From NCBI GenBank assembly GCA_001791305.1, contig MGEI01000005.1, positions 530,836 through 568,421 of the forward strand: a stretch of 37,586 bases of DNA, given 5' to 3'. Below are positions 1-6,061 of this stretch, one piece after another. Position 1 is the stretch's first letter. The number at the start of each line of letters is the position of its first letter. Below the pieces are notes generated by a model, which made no database searches, was not told where the DNA came from, and saw nothing but the letters and a program-made list of their open reading frames with translations. The DNA comes from Candidatus Uhrbacteria bacterium RIFCSPLOWO2_01_FULL_47_17 (lineage in GTDB: Bacteria; Patescibacteriota; Patescibacteriia; UBA9934; GWF2-40-263). The position numbers and the translations under genes were made by a program.

Positions 1-440
1 CGCGGCGTGCCCGGGCCTGTCGCAATGGCCGGGAGCGCGAGTGGTGCTGCCGGAGCAGGAAGCGCGACGGGAGGAATCGGAAGAACGGGGGTTGCTGCGG
101 TGGCTGCGAGGGGAGCTGCAACGCTCACATCGCGTTCTTCGCGAATGGTAGGATCTTCTGAATGCGTAACAGCAAGCGAAAAAGTTTTTCCTCCATCTTG
201 AAAGCCATCACGAGAGACAAATGCAATTTCTGCGCGATGATTTGATTTCTCGTCCACATGCGCGATCTTGACAAGATGCGCATCAAACAAGATGACACCG
301 CTTGTCGCGCATGTGACGCAGTACTCATCTCCCACAACCGCAAGCGGTTTTCCGGAAGCATCCAGCCCTTCGATCGCGAACGTGACCGTGAACGGATGAT
401 TCGGCCGCGGATCCGGAGAAAGAAAAATCGTCCTTGGCAT
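1..440 (-). CDS. Partial unknown protein with Pro/Ala-rich linker (3' end outside window)
   Basis: An open frame starts at an ATG at 438-440 on the minus strand and stays open to the left edge, so only about 146 N-terminal residues are visible. A textbook Shine-Dalgarno AAGGAGG sits 4 nt upstream, and a TTGACT-N17-TAGTTT promoter lies at 509-537. The visible protein begins MPRTIFLSPDPRPNHPF, has no signal peptide, and shows a beta-rich region of about 110 residues with alternating hydrophobic strands and two Cys (CVTC). It then passes into a low-complexity Pro/Ala/Leu linker. I do not recognise the family. It could be a cytoplasmic or non-classically exported beta-sandwich protein whose main domain lies beyond the window. 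The open frame, SD and promoter make a real gene likely; its function is unknown. Confidence 0.7.
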   Translation of the reverse strand, partial: MPRTIFLSPDPRPNHPFTVTFAIEGLDASGKPLAVVGDEYCVTCATSGVILFDAHLVKIAHVDEKSNHRAEIAFVSRDGFQDGGKTFSLAVTHSEDPTIREERDVSVAAPLAATAATPVLPIPPVALPAPAAPLALPAIATGPGTP

Positions 441-508
441 GAGGCCTCCTTGCAACATGTATTTCCACACCGGCTTTCGGTCGGAAGTCCTAAAACAACG
501 GACGGATA

Positions 509-537
509 AAACTATCATGAAATGACTCAAAAGTCAA
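509..537 (-). promoter_or_regulatory. Promoter of the partial gene at 1-440
   Basis: On the minus strand a TTGACT -35 (532-537) is separated by 17 nt from a TAGTTT -10 (509-514). It lies about 70 nt upstream of the ATG. The spacing is ideal for a housekeeping sigma factor, although the -10 is imperfect. Confidence 0.5.
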
Positions 538-540
538 GAT

Positions 541-570
541 AAAACAAAAGCCACCTGTTTCCAGGTGACT
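541..570 (-). terminator. Rho-independent terminator after rplT
   Basis: Read on the minus strand, CACCTG-gaaa-CAGGTG forms a hairpin followed by TTTTGTTTT, just beyond the rplT stop codon. This closes the infC-rpmI-rplT unit. Confidence 0.85.
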
Positions 571-575
571 TCATT

Positions 576-920
576 TTATTTCAGTTTATTGACAACGTTT
601 GCAAAGACGGATGGGTGATCTTTTGCGAGGGTTGAAAGAATCTTACGATCCAATGCAACATTTCCTTTTTTCACCATGTCCATGAATTTGCTGTAACTAA
701 GGTCAAATGGGCGAACAGCGGCGTTGATGCGCACTTGCCATAATCCACGGAATGAACGCTTTTTGTTGCGACGATCACGGTAAGCGTTGACACCCGCCTT
801 CAAAAAAGCAGGGCGCGCAAGCTTGATGCTTGATTTGCGCTTCCACATCATTCCTTTCACTTTTTTCAGCAAGCTCTTGCGACGCTTGACATGTTGGGTT
901 CCACGTTTTACTCGAGGCAT
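576..920 (-). CDS. rplT: Ribosomal protein bL20
   Basis: This 114-residue protein is full length for bL20, which binds 23S rRNA early in large-subunit assembly. The sequence shows the family's basic start MPRVKRGTQHVKRRKSLL, the AYRDRRNKKRSFRGLWQVRINAA core and a C-terminal globular part ending in the VNKLK region. It is the last gene of the conserved order infC-rpmI-rplT, 1 nt after rpmI, and is followed by a terminator at 541-570. In other bacteria L20 represses this operon by binding the mRNA; whether that happens here cannot be seen directly. Confidence 0.98.
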   Translation of the reverse strand: MPRVKRGTQHVKRRKSLLKKVKGMMWKRKSSIKLARPAFLKAGVNAYRDRRNKKRSFRGLWQVRINAAVRPFDLSYSKFMDMVKKGNVALDRKILSTLAKDHPSVFANVVNKLK

Positions 921-921
921 A

Positions 922-1119
922 TTATTTTTGCTTCTGGATCAGCATCTTAACCGTCTTTGTGTAAGATTCAGAGAGGGAAGTGTCGCGGCGCTTTTTGCGG
1001 GTGATTTTGCCTGGATCGCGGCTATTAAAATGATCCTGCCCTGCATAGCGCTTCATCACTTTTCCTGTTTTTGTTACTTTGAGGCGCTTTGCAGTCGCCT
1101 GGTGTGTTTTCGTTTTCAT
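922..1119 (-). CDS. rpmI: Ribosomal protein bL35
   Basis: This 65-residue protein is the usual size for bL35, a small basic protein of the large ribosomal subunit. It starts MKTKTHQATAKRLKVTKTGK, the expected family N-terminus, and ends with the basic RDPGKITRKKRRD region. An in-frame start 26 codons further upstream exists, but it would add a non-conserved leader, so the ATG at 1117-1119 is chosen; a GGAG lies about 8 nt upstream. The gene sits between infC and rplT, 77 nt downstream of infC. That gap contains a near copy of the repeat found upstream of infC. Confidence 0.97.
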   Translation of the reverse strand: MKTKTHQATAKRLKVTKTGKVMKRYAGQDHFNSRDPGKITRKKRRDTSLSESYTKTVKMLIQKQK

Positions 1120-1164
1120 AGGAAAGTCTCCGGAAGTATATAAGAATAGGCGGAAGGCGTCAAG

Positions 1165-1186
1165 GTTTGTAGGGGTGCCTCTTGTG
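1165..1186. repeat. 22-nt repeat copy A (rpmI leader)
   Basis: The GTTTGTAGGGGTGCC core here matches the copy at 1765-1786 at 20 of 22 positions, in the same orientation. It lies in the rpmI-infC gap, so the two copies flank infC. Confidence 0.6.
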
Positions 1187-1196
1187 AATAGAAACA

Positions 1197-1748
1197 TTAG
1201 GCTTTCGTAACAATTGCTGTGATTTTTCCACCCTGATACGTGACAGCTTGTTCTATGCGCAGGTTATATTTGGCCTTGAGGCTCTCAACGAATCGAGTAA
1301 TAACAGCTTCCGCTACGTCTCGGTGGGCTTTTTCACGACCACGCAACGGAAGTTCGACGTTGACCTTGTCACCTCGATCAAGGAATTTTCCCGCCTGGGC
1401 CAATCGAACGTCAAAGTCGTGGGCTCCAATGCGGAAGGTGAGACGGATTCCTTTTGTTTCCACTTCCTTTGATTGGGCTTTTTGTTTGCGAGCCTCTTTT
1501 TCTTTTTGATATTTAAACGCTCCGTAATCAAGGATTTTACAAACGGGAGGTTCGGCTTTTGGAGAAACCTCAACCAAATCCAATTCTTTTGCCTTTGCAA
1601 TCGCAATCGCGTCTTCTGTCTTCAGGATTCCAAGTGGTTTTCCTTCATCATCAACAACACGCACTTCTGGTGCGGTAATTTTTTCATTCATCCGAAATTT
1701 TTGGACGTGAAGATTAGATGTTCGAGCTCTGTGGCGGTGAATACGCAT
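1197..1748 (-). CDS. infC: Translation initiation factor IF-3
   Basis: IF-3 binds the 30S subunit, prevents premature 50S joining and checks start-codon/initiator-tRNA pairing. The 183-residue protein shows the IF3-N domain (NEKITAPEVRVVDDEGKPLG, about residues 21-90), the basic helical linker, and the IF3-C domain (KGIRLTFRIGAHDFDVRL onward). The start at 1746-1748 gives a basic extension of about 20 residues (MRIHRHRARTSN) before the conserved MNEKI. Similar extensions are common in this lineage, but the internal Met at residue 20 is an alternative start. A TTGATA-N17-TATAGT promoter at 1820-1848 drives the infC-rpmI-rplT unit. Confidence 0.96.
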   Translation of the reverse strand: MRIHRHRARTSNLHVQKFRMNEKITAPEVRVVDDEGKPLGILKTEDAIAIAKAKELDLVEVSPKAEPPVCKILDYGAFKYQKEKEARKQKAQSKEVETKGIRLTFRIGAHDFDVRLAQAGKFLDRGDKVNVELPLRGREKAHRDVAEAVITRFVESLKAKYNLRIEQAVTYQGGKITAIVTKA

Positions 1749-1764
1749 AGGGAAGAAATGTTGT

Positions 1765-1786
1765 GTTTGTAGGGGTGCCCCTCGTG
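1765..1786. repeat. 22-nt repeat copy B (infC leader)
   Basis: Near copy of the element at 1165-1186, followed by GTGGGTACCC. Read on the infC mRNA strand it gives GGGTACCC, then GGGG-ca-CCCC, which can form small hairpins in the infC 5' leader. It may be a dispersed intergenic repeat or a leader control element. Confidence 0.6.
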
Positions 1787-1819
1787 GGTACCCTTGAAAT
1801 GTCAGTAAAAGTTGTCGCT

Positions 1820-1848
1820 ACTATACAAAAGAACTTTCAAAATATCAA
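1820..1848 (-). promoter_or_regulatory. infC operon promoter
   Basis: Minus strand: TTGATA -35 (1843-1848), 17-nt spacer, TATAGT -10 (1820-1825). Its -35 lies between the -35 and -10 of the opposing smpB promoter, so the two promoters overlap face to face and transcription is divergent. Confidence 0.7.
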
Positions 1849-1863
1849 GCGTTTCGTTATACT
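1835..1863 (+). promoter_or_regulatory. smpB promoter, probably giving a leaderless mRNA
   Basis: TTTCAA -35 (1835-1840), 17-nt spacer, TATACT -10 (1858-1863). The smpB ATG is at 1872, only 8 nt after the -10, so transcription would start at or next to the A of the start codon. No Shine-Dalgarno is present. Confidence 0.6.
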
Positions 1864-1871
1864 CTGCCTGT

Positions 1872-2312
1872 ATGCCAAGTCTCGCTACCAACAAAAAAGC
1901 CGGATTCGACTTTGATCTTCAAGAGGAATTTGAGGCTGGTTTAGTGTTGCTCGGTTGGGAAGTGAAGTCAGCAAAGGCTGGCCACGTCCAGTTAAAGGGA
2001 GCGTTTCTCCATATTTCAAATGGCGAACTCTGGCTCAAGAACGCGTTTATCAGTCCGTATAAGCCGGCGGGAAATCAAGAAGTCCAATCGGATCGTGATC
2101 GAAAAGTCTTGGTCCATAAACGAGAGCTGAAGCGTTTGATCGGAAAAAAACTGACCGAGGGTTTAACGCTTGTCCCACTTCGGATTTACACAAAAGGCAA
2201 TTTGGTGAAGCTGGTGTTTGCGATTGCGAAGGGAAAAAAGAAATATGAAAAACGAGAAGCGATTAAAAAGCGAGATGTTGACCGTCAGATGAAAGAACAT
2301 ATGCGCCAATAA
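1872..2312 (+). CDS. smpB: SsrA-binding protein SmpB
   Basis: SmpB binds tmRNA and delivers it to stalled ribosomes for trans-translation. The 146-residue protein begins MPSLATNKKAGFDF and carries the family landmarks EAGLVLLGWEVKSAKAGHVQ, LKNAFISPY, DRDRKVLVHKRELKRL and a basic C-terminal tail (KKKYEKREAIKKRDVDRQ) that occupies the mRNA channel in other SmpBs. The frame is open 20 codons further upstream, but that extension is non-conserved and covers the promoter, so the ATG at 1872 is chosen. Its RNA partner ssrA lies about 1.9 kb downstream on the same strand. Confidence 0.97.
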   Translation: MPSLATNKKAGFDFDLQEEFEAGLVLLGWEVKSAKAGHVQLKGAFLHISNGELWLKNAFISPYKPAGNQEVQSDRDRKVLVHKRELKRLIGKKLTEGLTLVPLRIYTKGNLVKLVFAIAKGKKKYEKREAIKKRDVDRQMKEHMRQ

Positions 2313-2337
2313 AAAAGCACCCGAGAGGTTCGAGTGC
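2310..2337 (-). terminator. Terminator of the secreted TIM-barrel gene
   Basis: On the minus strand an 8-bp stem with one mismatch (GCACTCGA...TCGGGTGC) is followed by TTTTTTA. It lies just past the stop of the gene at 2345-3394. On the plus strand there is no T-run after the stem, so it is not a good smpB terminator. Confidence 0.75.
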
Positions 2338-2344
2338 AAGAGGG

Positions 2345-3394
2345 TCAGGGAGGACAAGCGCCACAACGTGCCGTTGTGTCAGGCTTGTAGGGAAAAGGAC
2401 TTATCGCCACGCCAGGTTTCTTTGGCGGAAGCGGTTGTGTCTCAGGTGGCGTCGGCTTTTGAGGCCCACGAACGATGTCGATGCTTGAGATTTGCCGCAA
2501 AGGACGGTTGTGCGTGTATTGCGCAGCCATCTTCTTGATCACATCCCATCCACCTTCCGGAACCGTACCCCATCGAAAGAGGCTTACACCGGCGTAGAAC
2601 GGTTTTGCGGACAGGAGAAATGTTTCGATCTGTTCTGCTGTTACTTTTTCGCCGTAGGACATGCCAACGGGTACGAGCTTGCAAGGCTCCTTCGTCTTCT
2701 TGCAAGCGGACTTATTCTTCTTGCAAGCGGATTCCGTATAAGAACGCAATGCGTCGAAGTTGGATTGTCCGTAGGCAATGGCAAGTTCCGGTTCCATTTC
2801 CCGGAAGAGTCGCCAGTAGTTCTGTGGCAAGAAGTAGTCGGAGTACTGAATGGCAACGTTCCAAGGACAATCATCCCACCGCATGAGATGCGGGAAGGCA
2901 GATGCGCCAAGGATGGTTCCGGGATACTTGTTCACGACTGTGCGAAGTCCGGCAAAAAGCCGGATCCACTTTTCGCGCGATTTTCCAAACAGGCCAAGGT
3001 CGTCAACGATGACGCCATCCGCACCCCATTCGAGAGTGCGTTCAGCAAGCTTGATGGATTCATCGATGTTCGCGTCGTCGCTTGCGAGTCGTGCCGTGAA
3101 GTAGGTGTAGGCCCGGATGTTGCGCTTGTGGAGTTCCGCAATCAGACCACGTCCGACTGCCGGCTTCCACACGCCATCCATTTTTGTGCCCCACGTACTT
3201 CCGTCGTGGCTCTTGACGATCACATGCGAGAGTCCGTGTTGTTTGGCTTCTTCTGCAAACGCCGTGTCACCAACTTTCACTGTCTCCTGCCAGGTGAACA
3301 TGCCCACCCCACTCATGTGGGGTGGAAGTTGGGCGTAGGATGTGCTCGTAAGGAGCATCGAGAAAAGAAACGAAAGAAAAGGAACGCGTTTCAT
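2345..3394 (-). CDS. Secreted TIM-barrel (glycoside-hydrolase-like) protein
   Basis: The 349-residue protein has a clear signal peptide (residues 1 to about 21, ending TSTSYA). The mature part reads like a TIM-barrel hydrolase: GVGMFTWQE, HVIVKSHDGSTW, NIRAYTYFTAR, WGADGVIVDDLGLFG, the acidic DD of GVIVDD as a candidate catalytic site, and AGVSLFRWGTVPEGGW near the end. A Cys/Lys-rich duplicated insert (SACKKNK, SACKKTK, EPCK) comes from a 21-bp tandem DNA repeat around 2695-2731. The C-terminus is a Pro-rich tail ending CGACPP. The ATG at 3392-3394 is chosen because GGAGG lies 9 nt upstream and covers an alternative GTG start. It has its own promoter and terminator. The substrate is unknown. 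Confidence 0.75.
   Translation of the reverse strand: MKRVPFLSFLFSMLLTSTSYAQLPPHMSGVGMFTWQETVKVGDTAFAEEAKQHGLSHVIVKSHDGSTWGTKMDGVWKPAVGRGLIAELHKRNIRAYTYFTARLASDDANIDESIKLAERTLEWGADGVIVDDLGLFGKSREKWIRLFAGLRTVVNKYPGTILGASAFPHLMRWDDCPWNVAIQYSDYFLPQNYWRLFREMEPELAIAYGQSNFDALRSYTESACKKNKSACKKTKEPCKLVPVGMSYGEKVTAEQIETFLLSAKPFYAGVSLFRWGTVPEGGWDVIKKMAAQYTHNRPLRQISSIDIVRGPQKPTPPETQPLPPKKPGVAISPFPYKPDTTARCGACPP
2695..2731. repeat. 21-bp tandem duplication inside the secreted protein gene
   Basis: TCTTCTTGCAAGCGGA occurs at 2695-2710 and again at 2716-2731. It encodes the repeated SACKKxK heptads, giving a Cys/Lys-rich insertion in the protein. Confidence 0.8.
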
Positions 3395-3435
3395 CAGCTT
3401 CACCTCCAGTTGTTGAACAGGCTAAGAAACGTCTA

Positions 3436-3464
3436 AAGATACTTGAAAAAACGCTTTTTGTCAA
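3436..3464 (-). promoter_or_regulatory. Promoter of the secreted TIM-barrel gene
   Basis: Minus strand: consensus TTGACA (3459-3464), 17-nt spacer, TATCTT (3436-3441). It is close in sequence to the ssrA promoter, TTGACA-N17-TATCCT. Confidence 0.8.
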
Positions 3465-3483
3465 TCGTTTGTACAAAAGAAAG

Positions 3484-3506
3484 AAAAAATCGCACATTTG
3501 AGCGAT
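3484..3506 (-). terminator. Terminator of the HAD-like gene
   Basis: Minus strand: ATCGC...GCGAT hairpin directly followed by TTTTTTC, about 10 nt beyond the stop codon of the gene at 3516-4028. Confidence 0.7.
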
Positions 3507-3515
3507 AAAGGAGGG

Positions 3516-4028
3516 TTAACGAAGGGTATTGAGGATGAGCGGTTCAAGTTCTTGCCAGGAACGGACGACCTGTTCGCCTTGCATGTGCTCGGCGTAGCGC
3601 TGAAGTTCTCGATCTGTTGGATTGAACATGTAGCGGTGCGTCACGATCCCTTGCATGGAGACGAGGATTTCTGCCCGATCGTCGATGAAGTGTGTGATGC
3701 CGAGAGTTTTGCAGATCGCGGCTTTTTCCGGACGGCGCAGGCAAAACCTGTACGCGCGTGGGTTCATACCGGTCTGTTTCCAGAAGTTGTGGTGTGCGAG
3801 CCAGGTAAGACTTTTTTCTTGCACACGTGGTCCGCACTTTGAAACAAGGAACACGTTTTCGGGTCCGAATTGCGCAACGAGTTTGTGAATGACTTCGAAC
3901 GCACCAGGAAGCGCGGTCGTTCGCAAAAAGTTGTCGCTGAAAAATGCGGTGTCGGTGCCGTCGTTGCGTGCTCCATCCACAATCACTTTGCCAATGTCGA
4001 TTCCGAGTCGGTGGGGAATGTCTAGCAT
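3516..4028 (-). CDS. HAD-like protein of unknown function
   Basis: This 170-residue protein resembles a widespread HAD-fold family of unknown role. Landmarks are GIDIGKVIVDG (residues 9-19), VFLVSKCGPRVQEKS (59-73) and ITHFIDDRAEIL (111-122). These match HAD motifs I, II (Ser63) and IV (Asp116-Asp117). Motif I reads D-I-G rather than the D-x-D of typical HAD phosphatases, so classic acid-base phosphatase chemistry is doubtful. The ATG at 4026-4028 is chosen because AGGAG lies about 9 nt upstream and the promoter's predicted start point falls near 4069. A longer frame from 4094 would begin almost at the promoter. It is monocistronic, with its own terminator, and divergent from ssrA. Confidence 0.75.
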   Translation of the reverse strand: MLDIPHRLGIDIGKVIVDGARNDGTDTAFFSDNFLRTTALPGAFEVIHKLVAQFGPENVFLVSKCGPRVQEKSLTWLAHHNFWKQTGMNPRAYRFCLRRPEKAAICKTLGITHFIDDRAEILVSMQGIVTHRYMFNPTDRELQRYAEHMQGEQVVRSWQELEPLILNTLR

Positions 4029-4075
4029 CTGAAAAGAGCTCCTAAGTAATCTCCAACGAAATTGTTGAAGAGGGG

Positions 4076-4104
4076 ACTTTAACAAGAGATTCATCTCACG
4101 TCAA
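4076..4104 (-). promoter_or_regulatory. Promoter of the HAD-like gene
   Basis: Minus strand: TTGACG (4099-4104), 17-nt spacer, TAAAGT (4076-4081). It is back to back with the ssrA promoter; the perfect palindrome TCAATCGATTGA at 4101-4112 overlaps both -35 elements. Confidence 0.55.
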
Positions 4105-4108
4105 TCGA

Positions 4109-4137
4109 TTGACAAAAACGCATTTTTCGGATATCCT
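4109..4137 (+). promoter_or_regulatory. ssrA (tmRNA) promoter
   Basis: TTGACA (4109-4114), 17-nt spacer, TATCCT (4132-4137). The predicted start near 4144 leaves about 50 nt of 5' precursor, which contains the hairpin AAAGTG-aaaac-CACTTT (about 4167-4184) just before the mature 5' end. Confidence 0.8.
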
Positions 4138-4194
4138 TCCGCCATCGATCAGTCACGGAAAGGGGAGAAAGTGAAAACCACTTTGCCTTTCTCC

Positions 4195-4586
4195 GGGATT
4201 GATCGGTATCGATGAGAGTCGATTTGTTCGTGATCAAGTTGAGGGTGTGTGATACCTCATGAATCCATCACACAGACGCCAAATGCAAAAAACGTCATGG
4301 CGATGATCAAGAACGCTTTCAGTGTTCCTGCATTCGCTCCGGTTTTCGCTTAATTGCGTAAAACCCATTCGTCTTCCTGATGCTCAGTAGGGAAATGCGG
4401 GTGCTATATTTATTGAGCTCGCGTGCATAGGTGTTCGGTCTCTTGCACGTCAAAATTGCGATCGATAATCTTGTGTGTGTTTCGTCTCGCTTCAAACACA
4501 TAGGATTATTCAAGCGAGACTCAACTTGCAAACGTCCGTTCAAAAACACTTATCAGACGGGGGTTCAATTCCCCCCAATTCCACCA
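4195..4586 (+). ncRNA. ssrA: Transfer-messenger RNA (tmRNA)
   Basis: tmRNA rescues stalled ribosomes and tags the unfinished peptide. The tRNA-like ends pair: 5' GGGATTG (4195-4201) with 3' CAATTCC, followed by A and an encoded CCA ending at 4586. The 3' side has a five-bp T stem GGGGG/CCCCC around TTCAATT. The 5' side carries ATCGGTATCGATG, matching the tmRNA D-arm signature. A pseudoknot-1-like stem (GTGTGTGAT with ATCACACA) precedes the reading frame. It is one-piece and 392 nt. It lies on the same strand as smpB, about 1.9 kb away, with its own promoter and terminator. No other tRNA-like gene was seen. Confidence 0.95.
4285..4353 (+). CDS. tmRNA proteolysis-tag reading frame
   Basis: The resume codon is GCA at 4285, preceded by the A-rich CGCCAAAT. 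The frame encodes 22 residues, starting AKNVMAMIKN and ending SVPAFAPVFA, then TAA at 4351-4353. The start fits known tags (AKN-), but the end is -APVFA, not the usual -ALAA that ClpXP-type proteases recognise. The tag is also longer than the 8-15 residues typical of many bacteria. Confidence 0.85.
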   Translation, partial: AKNVMAMIKNAFSVPAFAPVFA

Positions 4587-4589
4587 GAG

Positions 4590-4616
4590 AACCCATCACG
4601 CACGTGATGGGTTTTG
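4590..4616 (+). terminator. ssrA terminator
   Basis: AACCCATCAC-gcac-GTGATGGGTT is a perfect 10-bp stem, and TTTTG follows. It starts 3 nt after the CCA end, and the extended -10 promoter of the next gene begins immediately after it. Confidence 0.85.
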
Positions 4617-4625
4617 TGTTATACT
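4617..4625 (+). promoter_or_regulatory. Extended -10 promoter of the envelope operon
   Basis: TGTTATACT is an extended -10 (TGnTATACT). No -35 is visible, because the preceding positions are the ssrA terminator. The ATG at 4635 lies 9 nt downstream and has no Shine-Dalgarno, so the mRNA is probably leaderless. Confidence 0.6.
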
Positions 4626-4634
4626 GACATCATT

Positions 4635-5663
4635 ATGAAATCGAATTATCAAGTCACGATTTCGACGGGCACGTTTCTGAAAGCGGTGCTCGTTATGATC
4701 CTGATGGGGTTTCTGTGGTATATCCACGAAGTCGTCATCATCTTTTTTGTTTCACTTCTCCTTGCGGCCTTAATTGAACCGTTTGCGGAGTGGTTTGCAA
4801 AACGCAATATTCCACGTGTTCTTTCCGTTCTCATTGTTTATGTTGTCTTGCTGACCGTGATTGTTCTTGTGTTTGTCGGGCTTGCTCCAATCATTTCAGA
4901 ACAATTTACACAGGTCACCTCAAACGCTTCCACCTTTTCCTCAGAGCTCACAGATACGTTTGCAAAATTACAAACGTTTTCCATCCAACATGGGTTGTCA
5001 GAAGACATAACAAATACGATTCGTGGAATTGAACAAGCCATTTCTCAATCCACAACATCTTTGTTTTCAACGGTAAAAGGATTGGTTGGCGGACTTGCAA
5101 CAGGTCTCATCATTCTCGTACTTACATTTTATATGGTGGCAGAGGGGAATAAAATGCAAAAGTATTTCAAATCGCTTGCGCCTGTTGAATACCAGCCGTA
5201 TCTTTCGGAGCTCATGAAAAAAATGAAGATCAAAATTGGCGCATGGCTTCGTGGACAATTATTTCTTGGACTCATCATTGGGATCGTGAGCTTTATCGGC
5301 TTATCTATTTTGAATGTTCGGTACGCATTATTGCTTGCGGTGATTGCAGGTTTGTGTGAAATGATCCCGTACATCGGACCGATTTTTTCCGCCATTCCGG
5401 CCGCGATGATTGCGTTTACGCAATCGCCAACCCTCGGACTGATTGTGATTGGAATGTATCTTGTCATTCAACAAATCGAAAATCATTTACTCGTTCCAAA
5501 AGTCATGCAAAAGGCAACGGGGTTAAATCCGATCGTAAGTATCGTGGCACTTCTCGTCGGAGTAAAATTGGGTGGAGTCCCCGGCGCCTTTTTTGCGATT
5601 CCTGTTGCGATGATGCTCACGGTCATCGTCGAAGATTTATTTGATCAACAAACACACGTATGA
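4635..5663 (+). CDS. AI-2E family transporter (PerM/YdiK-like permease)
   Basis: The 342-residue membrane protein has the AI-2E family pattern. Two N-terminal membrane segments (FLWYIHEVVIIFFVSLLLAA, then PFAEWFAKRNIPRVLSV) are followed by a large extracytoplasmic or amphipathic region (about 85-150) and a C-terminal bundle. That bundle contains KIGAWLRGQLFLGLIIGI, the signature EMIPYIGPIFSAIPA, and the QQIENHLLVPKVMQKATGLNP motif. Family members export or exchange small molecules; AI-2 transport itself is proven for only a few, and some exchange cations for protons, so the substrate here is unknown. The ATG at 4635 is chosen over an upstream in-frame ATG that overlaps the promoter. It is the first gene of a tight operon running to 9343. 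Confidence 0.9.
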   Translation: MKSNYQVTISTGTFLKAVLVMILMGFLWYIHEVVIIFFVSLLLAALIEPFAEWFAKRNIPRVLSVLIVYVVLLTVIVLVFVGLAPIISEQFTQVTSNASTFSSELTDTFAKLQTFSIQHGLSEDITNTIRGIEQAISQSTTSLFSTVKGLVGGLATGLIILVLTFYMVAEGNKMQKYFKSLAPVEYQPYLSELMKKMKIKIGAWLRGQLFLGLIIGIVSFIGLSILNVRYALLLAVIAGLCEMIPYIGPIFSAIPAAMIAFTQSPTLGLIVIGMYLVIQQIENHLLVPKVMQKATGLNPIVSIVALLVGVKLGGVPGAFFAIPVAMMLTVIVEDLFDQQTHV

Positions 5664-6061
5664 AACATCCATCGTTTTTTTCATTCATTATTCTTGCCCT
5701 CACCCTTATTCTTGTAACAGGATTTGTTTTTTCTTCCGCTCCCAAAAAAACAACGGTCCAAACGGAGTCCTCAGCCGTTTCAGAAAAGCAGTATCAAACA
5801 GCCCTTGCGGTTGTGCTACAGAAATTTGTTACATCGTATGACGCGACAACGGATGATTCTGTGCGAGCACAGGTGACAGATCAAACACTGGGTACGTTGT
5901 TGTCCATGCGTGTTCCCGCAGCACACAAGGATTTCCATCTTTCTCTTGCGATTACTCTGCAAAAAATAAAACAAGGATTTGTTTCCAATCCTCAAGATGT
6001 TCTTGAAGCATACACACAGATGAAAGCATTCATTTCACAAACTTCCTGGCTAAACATATGA
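5660..6061 (+). CDS. Small membrane-anchored protein, unknown
   Basis: This 133-residue protein overlaps the preceding stop codon by 4 nt (ATGA), which suggests translational coupling. Residues 6-26 (FFSFIILALTLILVTGFVFSS) form one N-terminal anchor with no lipobox Cys. The rest is a soluble, probably helical domain of about 100 residues facing outward, with repeated Gln/Thr-rich helices (QYQTALAVVLQKFVTSY, FHLSLAITLQKIKQGF). I do not recognise the family. Its position between a permease and another single-pass protein suggests an envelope role. Confidence 0.75.
   Translation: MKHPSFFSFIILALTLILVTGFVFSSAPKKTTVQTESSAVSEKQYQTALAVVLQKFVTSYDATTDDSVRAQVTDQTLGTLLSMRVPAAHKDFHLSLAITLQKIKQGFVSNPQDVLEAYTQMKAFISQTSWLNI

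Noticed and set aside
2492..3436. Long plus-strand open frame opposite the secreted TIM-barrel gene
   Set aside because: The minus frame has signal peptide, promoter, SD and terminator; the plus frame has none.
4555..4586. tRNA-like 3' end with TTCAATT loop and CCA
   Set aside because: Not an independent tRNA: the matching 5' acceptor strand is at 4195-4201, and the intervening tag frame identifies tmRNA.
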